A DNA stretch of 63,892 nt from Planctomycetota bacterium (GTDB lineage: Bacteria > Planctomycetota > JAJSAM01): positions 1-63,892 of the forward strand of contig JAJSAM010000062.1 of NCBI GenBank assembly GCA_024274785.1. Direction: 5' to 3'. The number at the start of each line of letters is the position of its first letter. Positions within the stretch are counted from its first letter, which is position 1. This document shows positions 8,539-17,521 of the stretch, piece by piece. A model generated the notes under the pieces. It searched no databases. It was not told the origin of the DNA and worked only from the letters and a program-made list of their open reading frames with translations. Made by a program: the position numbers and the translations under genes.

Positions 8539-10695
8539 ATGGCTGACACACGTCCGGCGCTTCGGAAACTCGCCAAGAACCAGCGGTTCGATGAACTCGA
8601 AGAAGGACTGATCGAGGAGATCGAGGACGGTTCCCTCGCCCTCGATGAACTGGTCTCCGTGCTGACCATGACCTGTCATCGGGCCGATCCGGGACTGGCT
8701 GAGACCCTCTGCTGGATCGCGGTCACCACCTTCGCGGAGCACCGCGGAAAGGACGAGGGCATGGTCGTGGCGCAAAGCGTCGCGCCGCTTCTGCCGAAAA
8801 GCGAGCTGATCCGGGAGGAGATGGCCGGGCTGTTCACGGCGCTCCATCCGGACCGGGAAGACCTGCCGGGAATCCTGGGCGTCACCGTGACCGATCAGCG
8901 TGTTCCCCTCGATGTCGCCGCGGAGCAGGCCAACGCGCTGGTGGAACTGGCCCCGCGGAGCTTCTTCCGCGAACGCGCCGGCCGCGAGGCGGGCCAGAGC
9001 ATCGGGGTCATCGACGGCGCCTTCCACTCCCGCTTCAGAGACGGCCCGAAGGTGTTTCCGCTCGATCGTGTCCCGACCCTGGTTCCACTGCCCTCCGACG
9101 ACTTCCGGTCGATGCTGGCCTTCGAAAAGGAGCAACTGGGCGAGTTCGCGGAAAAGGATCCCTGCGGCCTGGTGGAAGCTTGCGTCAGGGCCATGGGGCC
9201 GCGGCTCACCTATCGCGACCTCCGGACCCATATCATGGATATCGTGCCGCAGCCCTGGAGTGCCTGGTGGAACGAGGCCCGCCCGAAAGTGAAGCGCTCC
9301 GCATGGGTGGAGATGTCCGGTACCGCCCAGCCCACGTTCGAGCTTCGGAAGAAACCCCTCAGTCACGAAATGCGGGTCCGTGCGGAGTTCGACGAGGCGG
9401 AGACGAGTTTCGACCAGCTTCTCGTGGTTCTCGACTACCTCGGGGAGGCGGGCGATCACGCCGCCGGTGAAGTGGAACTGATCCACGGCATCGCCGAAGG
9501 CGTCGCCGAGATGGCCGGCGACGATCGCGCCATCGACCTCGGGGCGGCGGCGGTGATCCGGCTTCTTTCTCGGGCCGCCCCCGGATCCGTGGACGGCATC
9601 GAGGAACTGGATCTGCCCGGAGACGGCGACCCGGCGCTGATGATGGCTACCCTCGAAGATGTTCGCCTGCAGCGCGCCGCGCTGGAACTCGTGCGCGAGC
9701 GGCGCCCGGAGGAGTTCGCCGACTTCCACCTCGCCGCACTGCCGGCACTCTCCCCGGAGCTGGCGGAGTCCACCGCCCGTGAACTGGAGGAGGTCGGGCG
9801 GGGCGGGGACATTCCGGGCGTGATGTCATCCATCATCGAGACTCCCGGCCGCTACCCGGCGGCCTTCATCTGGCTCTTCAAGGAAGTCTCCGCCGGTCGT
9901 TACCTGCCGGAGGAGGGCGGCCCGGATCGACCGCGCCTGCTCGGCCTGATCCTCCTCGCCATCGACAAGTCCTTCCGCGGCGAAGGAGCGGACAAGAAGC
10001 TCGCGGTCCGCATCCGCTCGGCCCTGATGGCGCGGAACTTCGCGATGGCGAAGGAGATCCTCACGAACTGCACCACGGAAGAGGCCGGAAAGGTGAAAGA
10101 GTGCCTGGATCGCTGCTTCTCCATCTCCGACGACTTTCGAGCGAAGGTCGCCGATCTCCTGGTGGATACGCACCACGTGCTCTATGCCAGCAACCTCGAG
10201 GTCTGGGAACTCACGGACGTGCTCTACACGACCCCGGCGGGTCTCGAGAAGAAACGGGCCGAACTCGACGACCTGGTGATGAACGTGCTGCCGCACATCG
10301 CCGAGATGATCGGCAAGGCCGCCGCGGAGGGCGACCTCTCGGAGAACGCCGAGTACCACGGCTGGCTGGAGCAGCGTGACCGGCAGAGCGAGCGGGCCAA
10401 CGGGATGCAGGCCGACCTGAAGATGGCCAGGGTCATCCAGCCGGAGATGGCCGGCGAACTCGCGGTCAGCATCGGGAGCAAGGTCACCGCCCGCGATCAG
10501 AACACCGGTGAAACGAAGAAGTTCACCTTCCTCGGTCCCTGGGACGTGGACACCGAGAACGGCATCTACTCCTATCGCGCCCCCCTCTCGCTCTCCTTCA
10601 TGGGCAAGAAGCCGGGTGACGTGGCGGTCTTCGACTACGACGACGAGACCAGGAGATTCGAGATCATCTCGATCTGTTCCGCGCTGGATGAGTGA
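8539..10695 (+). CDS. greA: Long GreA-type transcription elongation factor with large N-terminal domain
   Basis: 718 aa from ATG 8539. The last 160 residues are a complete GreA: a coiled coil opening YTTPAGLEKKRAELDDL (about 562), the acidic tip GDLSENAEY (about 597-605) that reactivates stalled RNA polymerase by transcript cleavage, then the C-terminal FKBP-like domain (VSIGSKVTARD, SPLG-type core AP-LSLSFMGKKPGDVAVF). The first 550 residues are helical and acidic, without a recognised catalytic motif. Ordinary GreA has about 158 aa; Chlamydia GreA (about 715 aa) and Borrelia GreA carry a comparable long N-terminal extension, so this is a known but poorly understood architecture. It stands alone 61 bp after the ABC-F gene. 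Confidence 0.9.
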   Translation: MADTRPALRKLAKNQRFDELEEGLIEEIEDGSLALDELVSVLTMTCHRADPGLAETLCWIAVTTFAEHRGKDEGMVVAQSVAPLLPKSELIREEMAGLFTALHPDREDLPGILGVTVTDQRVPLDVAAEQANALVELAPRSFFRERAGREAGQSIGVIDGAFHSRFRDGPKVFPLDRVPTLVPLPSDDFRSMLAFEKEQLGEFAEKDPCGLVEACVRAMGPRLTYRDLRTHIMDIVPQPWSAWWNEARPKVKRSAWVEMSGTAQPTFELRKKPLSHEMRVRAEFDEAETSFDQLLVVLDYLGEAGDHAAGEVELIHGIAEGVAEMAGDDRAIDLGAAAVIRLLSRAAPGSVDGIEELDLPGDGDPALMMATLEDVRLQRAALELVRERRPEEFADFHLAALPALSPELAESTARELEEVGRGGDIPGVMSSIIETPGRYPAAFIWLFKEVSAGRYLPEEGGPDRPRLLGLILLAIDKSFRGEGADKKLAVRIRSALMARNFAMAKEILTNCTTEEAGKVKECLDRCFSISDDFRAKVADLLVDTHHVLYASNLEVWELTDVLYTTPAGLEKKRAELDDLVMNVLPHIAEMIGKAAAEGDLSENAEYHGWLEQRDRQSERANGMQADLKMARVIQPEMAGELAVSIGSKVTARDQNTGETKKFTFLGPWDVDTENGIYSYRAPLSLSFMGKKPGDVAVFDYDDETRRFEIISICSALDE

Positions 10696-10788
10696 GGACG
10701 GATCTGAGGCGCGGCGGGGGTTCTGTACAGTTGTATCCGCCGGGGTCGTTTCCGTACGATCTTGCCGGCAATCATCGGGAGACAGCGC

Positions 10789-11676
10789 ATGCGGCTCGAG
10801 GACTTTCAGTTTCACGCACCCGGTAAGCTCGCCGAGGCCACCCACCTGCTCTCTGTGCTCGAGGGCACAGCGCGCGTGGTGGCCGGTGGGACGGACCTCC
10901 TGGCGGACATGAAACAGGGGCGGCTCGGGGCGGCGCACGTCGTCTCCATCGCCGGGATACCGGAACTCCGTGGGATCGAGGACCGGGAGAATGTACTCCG
11001 GATCGGGCCGCTCGAGACACCGAACCGTATCGCCGCTTCCGATGCCGTCTTGCGGCGGATCCGGGGGCTGGCCGACGCCGCCGGCGTCATGGCCGGCTAC
11101 CAGGTTCGCAACCTCGCCACGATCGGCGGGAACCTCGCCAGCGCCGTGCCGTCGGGCGATCTGCCGCCGGCGCTCCTGGTGGCGGGGGCCGTGGTGGAAC
11201 TGACCGCTCACGACGGGATCCGCACCGTCTCCCTCGCCGACTTCTTCCTCGGTCCCCGGAAGACCGGCCTCGGCCCGGACGAGATCCTCACCGCGGTCAT
11301 CGTTCCGCACCTGCCCGCGGGATCGGGCGTCGCCTACGAGAAGTTCCAGCTTCGGGACGCATCGGCCCTGGCCGTCGTCGGCGTGGCGGCCCGGTTGACG
11401 ATCGCCGACGGCGTGATCGCCACGGCCCGCCTGGCGGTGGGGGCGGCGGCACCGACCCCGGTGCTCATCCCGGAGGTGGCGGAACTTCTCGAGGGGAAAC
11501 CACCCGGTGCAGAGGTCTTCGCCGCGGCTGCGAGGATCGCATCGGAGGAGGTGAAGCCGATCTCCGACCTGCGTGGCTCGGCCGCGTACCGCCGCGACCT
11601 GGTGCGCGTCCTCGCCGGAAGGGCGCTCACCCGGGCCGAAGGACGTTGCCGGAACGAGGAGGTGCCGTCGTGCTGA
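10789..11676 (+). CDS. FAD-binding subunit of a molybdenum hydroxylase
   Basis: 295 aa from ATG 10789 with GGGAG upstream; the in-frame TTG at 10762 is unneeded. It begins with the CoxM-type opening (FQFHAPGKLAEATHLL) and has the flavin-binding blocks VVAGGTDLLADMK and ATIGGNLASAVPSGDLPPALL typical of the PCMH-type FAD domain in CO dehydrogenase and xanthine dehydrogenase medium subunits. It should pass electrons from the 2Fe-2S clusters of the partner to an acceptor. Its stop overlaps the start of the catalytic subunit gene by 7 nt, so the two are translationally coupled. Confidence 0.93.
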   Translation: MRLEDFQFHAPGKLAEATHLLSVLEGTARVVAGGTDLLADMKQGRLGAAHVVSIAGIPELRGIEDRENVLRIGPLETPNRIAASDAVLRRIRGLADAAGVMAGYQVRNLATIGGNLASAVPSGDLPPALLVAGAVVELTAHDGIRTVSLADFFLGPRKTGLGPDEILTAVIVPHLPAGSGVAYEKFQLRDASALAVVGVAARLTIADGVIATARLAVGAAAPTPVLIPEVAELLEGKPPGAEVFAAAARIASEEVKPISDLRGSAAYRRDLVRVLAGRALTRAEGRCRNEEVPSC

Positions 11677-14453
11677 ACGAGATCACGGTCACCATCAACG
11701 GAGATGAACATCACCTCGGCGTCCGGCAAAACGAGACGCTCCAGGACGTGCTCCGCCTGCGCCTCGGCCTGACCGGCACCAAGAAGGGCTGCGAGGTCGG
11801 CGTCTGCGGCTCCTGCACGGTCCTGCTCGACGGCGAGCCGGTGAACTCCTGCCTGGTGCTCGCCGCATCGCTCACCGGCAAAGAGGTCACCACGATCGAA
11901 GGCCTGGCCGAGGGCGGCCGGCTACATCCGCTTCAAGCCTCCTTTCTCCACCACGGCGCGGTGCAGTGCGGGTATTGCACTCCCGGGATGCTGCTCTCCG
12001 CGAAGGCCCTGATCGATCGCAACCCGGACCCGACCGAGGAGGAGATTCTCAGCGCTTTCGGAGGCAACCTGTGCCGTTGCACCGGCTACGTGAAAATCGT
12101 CGAGGCGGTCCAGGGTTACCGGGAGTTCCTCGACCCCGAGGAGTGCCCTCCCTGCCCGCCGCCGGACGAGGAAAGCCCCTACCCGGTGGTCGGCCGCAGT
12201 GTGATCCGCAAGGACGCCCCGGACCGGGTCACCGGCCGTGCCGTCTATACCGGCGACCTGAGTCTCCCGGGGATGCTCTACGGCAAGATCCTCACCTCGA
12301 CCATCGCCCACGCGAAGATCACGAAGCTCGATGTGAGCCGCGCCGAGGCATTCCCCGGGGTCAAGGCGGTGATTACCGCGAAGGACGTTTCCAACGTCAT
12401 CTACGGCGTGAGCCCCGCACGCTATGACGAAATGATCTTCGCGACGGACAAGGTTCGCTACATCGGGGACGAGATCGCCGCCGTGGCCGCCATCGACGAG
12501 GCCACCGCCCAGGCCGCCCTCGAACTGATCGAGGTCGAGTACGAGGAACTCCCCGCGGTCTTCAACGTGGCCGACGCCACCGCCGAGGGCGCGCCGGTGC
12601 TCCATGAGAAGTACCCGACGAACATCAACGTGGTCGTCGACCAGAACTTCGGCGATGTCGAGGCGGGCTTCGCGGAGGCCGACGCCGTCGTCTCCCGGAG
12701 CTTCACCGGCAACCGCACCTACCAGGCCCCGATCGAACCCCACGCCTCACTCGCCCGTTGGGAGGCCGACGGGAGGCTGACCCTCTGGAGTTCCACCCAG
12801 ACGCCGCACTACATGCACTACATGATGGCCCGGGTGCTTGAAGTGCCGATGGCGCAGATCCGGATCATCAAGCCCGCGGTGGGCGGCGGGTTCGGTGGCA
12901 AGGCGGAGACCACCCCTCTCGACTTCTGCTCGTCCTACCTCGCGAAGGTGACCGGCCGCCCGGTGATGATGAAGTACGCGCGCAACGAGATGTTCATGCA
13001 CAACCGCGGGCGGCACCGCCAGGAGATCGAGCTCAAGATCGGCGTCAGGAAGGACGGCTCCATCACCGCGGTGAAGCAGACCGTCCACCTCGATGGAGGC
13101 GCCTACACCAGCTTCGGCATCATCACCACCTACTACGCGGGCTCGATGGTCCCGACGCTCTACAAGCTGCCGAACTACAAGTACCAGGGCTACCGCGTCT
13201 ATACGAACCTCCCCGCGTGCGGCGCCTTCCGCGGCCACGGTTGTCCGCATCCCCGCTTCGCCTTCGAGACCCTGCTCTCCGAGGCGGCGGAGGCGATCGG
13301 GATGGACGACTTCGACATCCGGCAGAAGAACGCGATGACGCCGAACACCAGCACGGTGAACGAGCTGTCGATCCTCTCCTGTGAGTTTCCGGCGACGCTT
13401 GCGCAAGCTCGCCAGGCGTCCGGCTGGGACAAGAAGAAAGGCCATCTGCCGAAGGGGCGGGGGATCGGCGTCGGCTGCGGCGGCTTCGTCTCCGGCGCGG
13501 GCTACCCGATCTACCGCAGCAGGTTCCCGCACAGTAACGCGGTGATCCGGGTTCTCGAGGACGGCCACGCGGCTACCCTCCACATCGCCGCCGCGGAGAT
13601 CGGCCAGGGCTCCGACACGGTGCTGACCCAGATCGCGGCGGAGGAGATGGGCGTGCCGTACGAGACCATTCTCATGGCCGATTGCGACAGCGACATCTCC
13701 CCGATCGACCTCGGCTCCTACTCGAGTCGCGTGACCCTGATGGGGGGGAACGCCGTGAAGATGGCCGCATCACGCGTGAAGGATCAGCTCTTCGAGATCG
13801 CCGGGCGCCGTCTCGGCGTTCCACCGACCGGTTTGATGGCGATGGAGGGCCGGATCTTCGTGGCGGAGCGGCCCGAGGTCGGGATGGACTGGGCGGAGGC
13901 GGCCCGGATCGCGTTCTCCGAGGCGGGCCCGCTCGTCGGCACCGGCTTCTACGAGCCGCCCCGGCTCGGCGGCAGTTACAAGGGCGCGGCGGTGGGGACT
14001 TCGCCGGCCTACAGCTTCGGGACGATCGTGATGGAGGTTGCGGTGGACCTCGAGACCGGAAAGGTGAAGGTGCTCGACTGTACCGACTTCCACGATTCCG
14101 GCCAGATCGTGAATCCGACCACCGCCCACGGCCAGGTCCACGGTGCGATCGTGATGAGCATCGGCGAGACGCTGATGGAAGAGGTGCTCTTCACCGAGGA
14201 CGGCCAGGTCCGCAATCCGAACCTGCACGAGTACCTGATCCCCACCGCGATGGATACTCCGAGAATCTCGAGCGGCTTCGTCGACAGTTATGAGCCGCGG
14301 GGGCCGTTCGGGGCCAAGGAACTGGGTGAAGGCGCGACGCTGCCGATCATGGGCGCCCTCGGCAACGCGATCTACGACGCCACGGGAGTGCGCATCACCG
14401 AGTTGCCGATCACGCCCGAGAAGATCCTCAGGGGACTGAAGGAGCAGGCTTGA
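11670..14453 (+). CDS. Molybdenum hydroxylase, fused 2Fe-2S and molybdopterin subunit
   Basis: 927 aa from GTG 11670, preceded by GAGGAGG. Residues 1-165 hold the two 2Fe-2S clusters: GCEVGVCGSC with a later Cys (about 40-60), and CGYCTPG with NLCRCTGY (about 99-135). The rest is the xanthine-dehydrogenase-type molybdopterin domain with GGGFGGK (about 404) and GAKELGEG (about 880) carrying the catalytic Glu. FeS-Mo fusion without FAD is the layout of aldehyde oxidoreductase (about 907 aa); here FAD is supplied by the neighbouring gene. The substrate cannot be read from sequence: xanthine, aldehyde, CO and heterocycles are all possible, though the CO-dehydrogenase Cys loop is not evident. No cofactor maturation genes are in the window. 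Confidence 0.93.
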   Translation: MLNEITVTINGDEHHLGVRQNETLQDVLRLRLGLTGTKKGCEVGVCGSCTVLLDGEPVNSCLVLAASLTGKEVTTIEGLAEGGRLHPLQASFLHHGAVQCGYCTPGMLLSAKALIDRNPDPTEEEILSAFGGNLCRCTGYVKIVEAVQGYREFLDPEECPPCPPPDEESPYPVVGRSVIRKDAPDRVTGRAVYTGDLSLPGMLYGKILTSTIAHAKITKLDVSRAEAFPGVKAVITAKDVSNVIYGVSPARYDEMIFATDKVRYIGDEIAAVAAIDEATAQAALELIEVEYEELPAVFNVADATAEGAPVLHEKYPTNINVVVDQNFGDVEAGFAEADAVVSRSFTGNRTYQAPIEPHASLARWEADGRLTLWSSTQTPHYMHYMMARVLEVPMAQIRIIKPAVGGGFGGKAETTPLDFCSSYLAKVTGRPVMMKYARNEMFMHNRGRHRQEIELKIGVRKDGSITAVKQTVHLDGGAYTSFGIITTYYAGSMVPTLYKLPNYKYQGYRVYTNLPACGAFRGHGCPHPRFAFETLLSEAAEAIGMDDFDIRQKNAMTPNTSTVNELSILSCEFPATLAQARQASGWDKKKGHLPKGRGIGVGCGGFVSGAGYPIYRSRFPHSNAVIRVLEDGHAATLHIAAAEIGQGSDTVLTQIAAEEMGVPYETILMADCDSDISPIDLGSYSSRVTLMGGNAVKMAASRVKDQLFEIAGRRLGVPPTGLMAMEGRIFVAERPEVGMDWAEAARIAFSEAGPLVGTGFYEPPRLGGSYKGAAVGTSPAYSFGTIVMEVAVDLETGKVKVLDCTDFHDSGQIVNPTTAHGQVHGAIVMSIGETLMEEVLFTEDGQVRNPNLHEYLIPTAMDTPRISSGFVDSYEPRGPFGAKELGEGATLPIMGALGNAIYDATGVRITELPITPEKILRGLKEQA

Positions 14454-15181
14454 CGGAAGATGCGGATCAGTCGCCTGAGCGGACCCGGCACCTGATCGAC
14501 GGGGCGATTCGGGGGAGCCCGAGTGACCGCGCCAGACTGCTCGAGCGCCTGCGGCCCCGGATCGTGCTCTGGGTCTCCTCCCGCCTCTCTCCGAAACTCC
14601 GTGCGATCGTCGACGCCGGGGACGTGGCGCAGGAGATCCTGGTCTCGGTGCACCAGGGTTTCGATGTCCTCGAGAATCGCGGAGAGAGGGCCTTCTTCGC
14701 CTGGCTTTTCAGCATCGCACGGAACCGCATGGTGCTTGCGGACTTCGGTCTCGCCAGGACCGCCTCCGCACGGACGCTCACCCAGACCGGCCAGGCCCTC
14801 GGCACTCCGCTCTACATGAGCCCGGAGCAGATCCTCGGGGCGAATGACGAGGTCGATGGCCGGAGCGATATCTACGGCCCTGGCGTTGTCATGTACGAGT
14901 GCATCTCCGGCCAGCCACCATTCAGAGCGCCCAACTTCCATGCTCTGATGCGGATGATCCTGTCCGACCGTCCCCGCCCGCTCTCGGCGGTGGCGTCCGG
15001 CATCCCGCGGGCGGAGATTACGGTGAACGGGGAGAAACTCGGCTTCACGCGGATCATCAAGGAACTACCCCCGGGCGACTGCGAGCTCGTGATTGCCCGG
15101 CACCGCTTCCTGCCGAAGATCGTGCCGGTGCGCATTGGTCCGGGTTCGTCGCGATTCCGGAAGCGGAGCGGAAGTTCGTGA
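14450..15181 (+). pseudogene. Chimeric relic: ECF sigma region 2 joined to the C-lobe of a Ser/Thr kinase and a PEGA-like tail
   Basis: The open frame of 243 codons starts at TTG 14450, overlaps the previous stop (TTGA) and has AAGGAG upstream, so it is probably translated. Residues 1-93 look like sigma-70 region 2 of an ECF factor (RLRPRIVLWVSSRLSP, then DAGDVAQEILVSVHQGF, then FFAWLFSIARNRM). At about residue 94 it switches in frame to kinase subdomain VII and beyond (VLADFGLAR, GTPLYMSPEQILG, SDIYG, YECISGQPPF). The N-lobe, catalytic HRD loop and sigma region 4 are missing. The tail (about 192-235) resembles a PEGA domain. The simplest explanation is a large in-frame deletion between a sigma gene and a kinase gene. 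It cannot be an active kinase. Confidence 0.75.
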
Positions 15182-15206
15182 GAGACGAACAGGCGGAGGA
15201 TGGACG

Positions 15207-15746
15207 ATGCTGCGACGAAACCCGGGACTCCTGGTCCTCCTGGCGACCCTGCTCCTGTCCTGCGGCGAGCCCGATCCCGGCCGGTCGCGATTGAAACTCC
15301 ACTCGACACCCGGTTCCGAAGTCTTCCTCGATGGCAAACTGGTGGGAGAGACGCCGCAGGACCTCCGGCTTGCGCCCGGGCACTACGAGGTGGTCTTCAA
15401 GCGCGAGGGGTTCGAGGATCACCGGAGTTCCTTCCCATTGCCGGCGAATGCCGAGGTGGAGATCACCGCGAAGCTCGTGGCGGCCGGCGGGTCGGACGAG
15501 CTGCTCTCCGAACTCAGGGCGGTCTCGGTCGATCTGCGGGCGTTCTTCACCGACCTCGGCGCGAGACCGCCTGGAGCGCTCGCCGAACTCGTCGGGCTCG
15601 CCGGCTCCGGCAAGGTCCCCACGCCGGGCGCCGACCTCGCTCGATGCGGGAGGTTGCTCGGCGCTCTGGCCGATGCGATCGAGGAGATCGGCACGGACGA
15701 CGCCCTGGCGGCGCGCGCCCGCGCCCTGATGGATCGGCTGGATTAG
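15207..15746 (+). CDS. PEGA-domain lipoprotein
   Basis: 179 aa from ATG 15207 with GGAGGA upstream; the upstream in-frame extension is not signal-like. The N-terminus is a lipoprotein signal (LLVLLATLLLSCGEP) with the lipobox Cys near residue 19. Residues about 27-75 form a PEGA domain (LHSTPGSEVFLDGKLVGETP, then LAPGHYEVVFKREGF), a surface-protein module common beside kinase genes. The C-terminal half is helical with no recognised fold. It lies 25 bp after the sigma/kinase relic, so it may have been part of the same signalling locus. Confidence 0.75.
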   Translation: MLRRNPGLLVLLATLLLSCGEPDPGRSRLKLHSTPGSEVFLDGKLVGETPQDLRLAPGHYEVVFKREGFEDHRSSFPLPANAEVEITAKLVAAGGSDELLSELRAVSVDLRAFFTDLGARPPGALAELVGLAGSGKVPTPGADLARCGRLLGALADAIEEIGTDDALAARARALMDRLD

Positions 15747-15821
15747 GAGGTTTGGCGGGGGGTTCTCGGTTAACGTCTCCCGGGCGTGCCCGCGCCGCCA
15801 CGGGTCGACCCTGGAGAAGCC

Positions 15822-16718
15822 ATGCGCAGTGCCCTGATCCTGACGCTCATCCCTGGCCTCCTCGCCGTTACCGCGTGCGGCGGCGGTGTGCCCGATGACG
15901 GCCGCCTCGGCGTCACCGTCAGCGTCGAGCCGCACGCCTTTCTTGCCGAACGGGTCGGCGGGGACCGGGTCGTGGTCCGGGTGCTGGCCGGCCCCGGTGA
16001 GTCCCCGGCTTCGTACCAGCCGAGCGATCTGCAGGTCACCGAGGTGATGCGCTCGTCGCTCTTCTTTCGCGCCGGTGTTCCCTTCGAGCGGGGGAAGTGG
16101 CTTGCGGCGATCCGCGGGGTGAAGGATGGTCCCCGCATCATCGACCTCCGCAAGGGATTGGATTTGCGGACGATGGAGTCCGGCCACTTCGGTGAGGAGG
16201 GGCATGCGCACGGCGAGCACGTCACCGATGACGCGAAAGACCCCCACCTCTGGCTGTCCCCCACGATGCTGATCGAGCAGGCTCGCATCATAGCCGATGC
16301 ACTCGTCCGGGCCGATCCGGCCGGGGCGCCGGTTTTCGAGTCGAACCTCCGGGAACTGGTCGGCGACCTCGTCGGCATCAGGGTTCTGGTGCGGGAAATC
16401 CTCGCCCCGATCGCCGGGAGGGACATCCACGTCTTCCATCCCGCCTACGGCTACTTCTGCGACGAGTTCGGGCTCCGCCAGATCGCGATCGAGGCGGAGG
16501 GAAAGGAGCCCTCGGACCAGGAACTGACCGCCCTGCTCACTCGTGCGAGGGCGGACGGCGTCCGGGCGGTATTCGTGCAGGAGCAGATCACCGGACGCGC
16601 TGCCAAAGCCATCGCCGACTCTCTCGGGATTGCCCTGATTCGCCTCGATCCGCTCGCCGGGAACGTGCCGGAAAACCTCATCGACATGGCGAAGAAGATG
16701 CGGAGCGCCTTCCCGTGA
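15822..16718 (+). CDS. znuA: Zinc ABC transporter substrate-binding lipoprotein, ZnuA-like
   Basis: 298 aa from ATG 15822. A lipobox (LLAVTACGGG) anchors it on the outside of the inner membrane. Metal ligands expected for cluster A-I binding proteins are visible: His in VEPHAFLAE (about 37), His in DPHLWLSP (about 144), His in VFHPAYGYFCDEFGL (about 208) and an acidic residue near the C-terminus. Between the first two is a His/Glu/Asp-rich loop (GHFGEEGHAHGEH) typical of zinc-specific members. Its stop overlaps the ATPase start by 4 nt. Zinc is favoured over manganese because of this loop. No Zur-type box was identified. Confidence 0.87.
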   Translation: MRSALILTLIPGLLAVTACGGGVPDDGRLGVTVSVEPHAFLAERVGGDRVVVRVLAGPGESPASYQPSDLQVTEVMRSSLFFRAGVPFERGKWLAAIRGVKDGPRIIDLRKGLDLRTMESGHFGEEGHAHGEHVTDDAKDPHLWLSPTMLIEQARIIADALVRADPAGAPVFESNLRELVGDLVGIRVLVREILAPIAGRDIHVFHPAYGYFCDEFGLRQIAIEAEGKEPSDQELTALLTRARADGVRAVFVQEQITGRAAKAIADSLGIALIRLDPLAGNVPENLIDMAKKMRSAFP

Positions 16719-17521
16719 CGGCCGCGGAAGTCATCCTGTCGGTCTCCGGGGTCACCTGTCGCTACGGCACCCCCGGGGAGACCGCCCCGGTCCTCGAAGA
16801 CATCGATCTCGTGATCCGGCAGAACGATTTCATCGGACTGATCGGTCCGAACGGCGGGGGGAAGACCACGCTGCTGAAGCTCCTGCTCGGGCTGATCCGG
16901 CCGGAGCGGGGCACGGTCGAGGTTCTCGGGCGCGCCCCCCGGGAGGTTTCCCGGTTGATCGGTTATGTCCCCCAGACCGCCCAGATCGATCAGCACGCTC
17001 CGGCCACCGTTCGCGACGTCGTGTTGACCGGTCGCCTGGGCTTGACGCCGCGTGGGTTCCGCTATGGTCGCGAGCACCTCGCTCCCGTTGACCGGGCGAT
17101 GGAGGAGGCGGATGTCCGCGCATTCGCCGACCGCCGCATCGGCGAGCTCTCCGGGGGGCAGCGCCAGCGGGTTCTGATCGCGCGCGCTCTCGCGTCCGAT
17201 GTTCGCATTCTGCTGCTCGACGAACCGATGGCCGGCGTCGACCTGCACATGGAGGCGGGGATTCTCGATACGCTTCGCCGGTTGAACGAGACCATGCCGA
17301 TCGTCCTGGTGAGCCACGATATCAGCTTCGTCTCGGAGCACGTGAAGCGCGTGGCCTGCCTCAATCGCCGCCTGGTGGTTCACGAAGCCGCGGAGATCTC
17401 CCGGGATGTGATCGCCTGCATGTACGGCGGCCATGACGTCTTTCATCAGGTCGGCCACACCGGCGACTGCCCGATCTCCCCGGAATCGGAAGCAGAGCCG
17501 GAGCCGGAGGCGGAGTCATGA
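16715..17521 (+). CDS. znuC: Zinc ABC transporter ATP-binding protein, ZnuC-like
   Basis: 268 aa from GTG 16715, overlapping the previous stop (GTGA). It is a single ABC domain: Walker A GPNGGGKTT (about 46), Q-loop in YVPQ, signature LSGGQRQRVLIARAL, Walker B ILLLDEPMAGVD and switch His in LVSHDISFV. The C-terminus is an acidic tail (EAEPEPEAES), longer than usual. It powers import of the metal delivered by the lipoprotein. Stop and permease start overlap by 4 nt (ATGA), so the three genes form one tightly coupled operon. Confidence 0.9.
   Translation: MTAAEVILSVSGVTCRYGTPGETAPVLEDIDLVIRQNDFIGLIGPNGGGKTTLLKLLLGLIRPERGTVEVLGRAPREVSRLIGYVPQTAQIDQHAPATVRDVVLTGRLGLTPRGFRYGREHLAPVDRAMEEADVRAFADRRIGELSGGQRQRVLIARALASDVRILLLDEPMAGVDLHMEAGILDTLRRLNETMPIVLVSHDISFVSEHVKRVACLNRRLVVHEAAEISRDVIACMYGGHDVFHQVGHTGDCPISPESEAEPEPEAES

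Noticed and set aside
10789..14453. Aerobic CO dehydrogenase
   Set aside because: The characteristic active-site Cys loop is not evident and the small and large subunits are fused, unlike CoxMSL.
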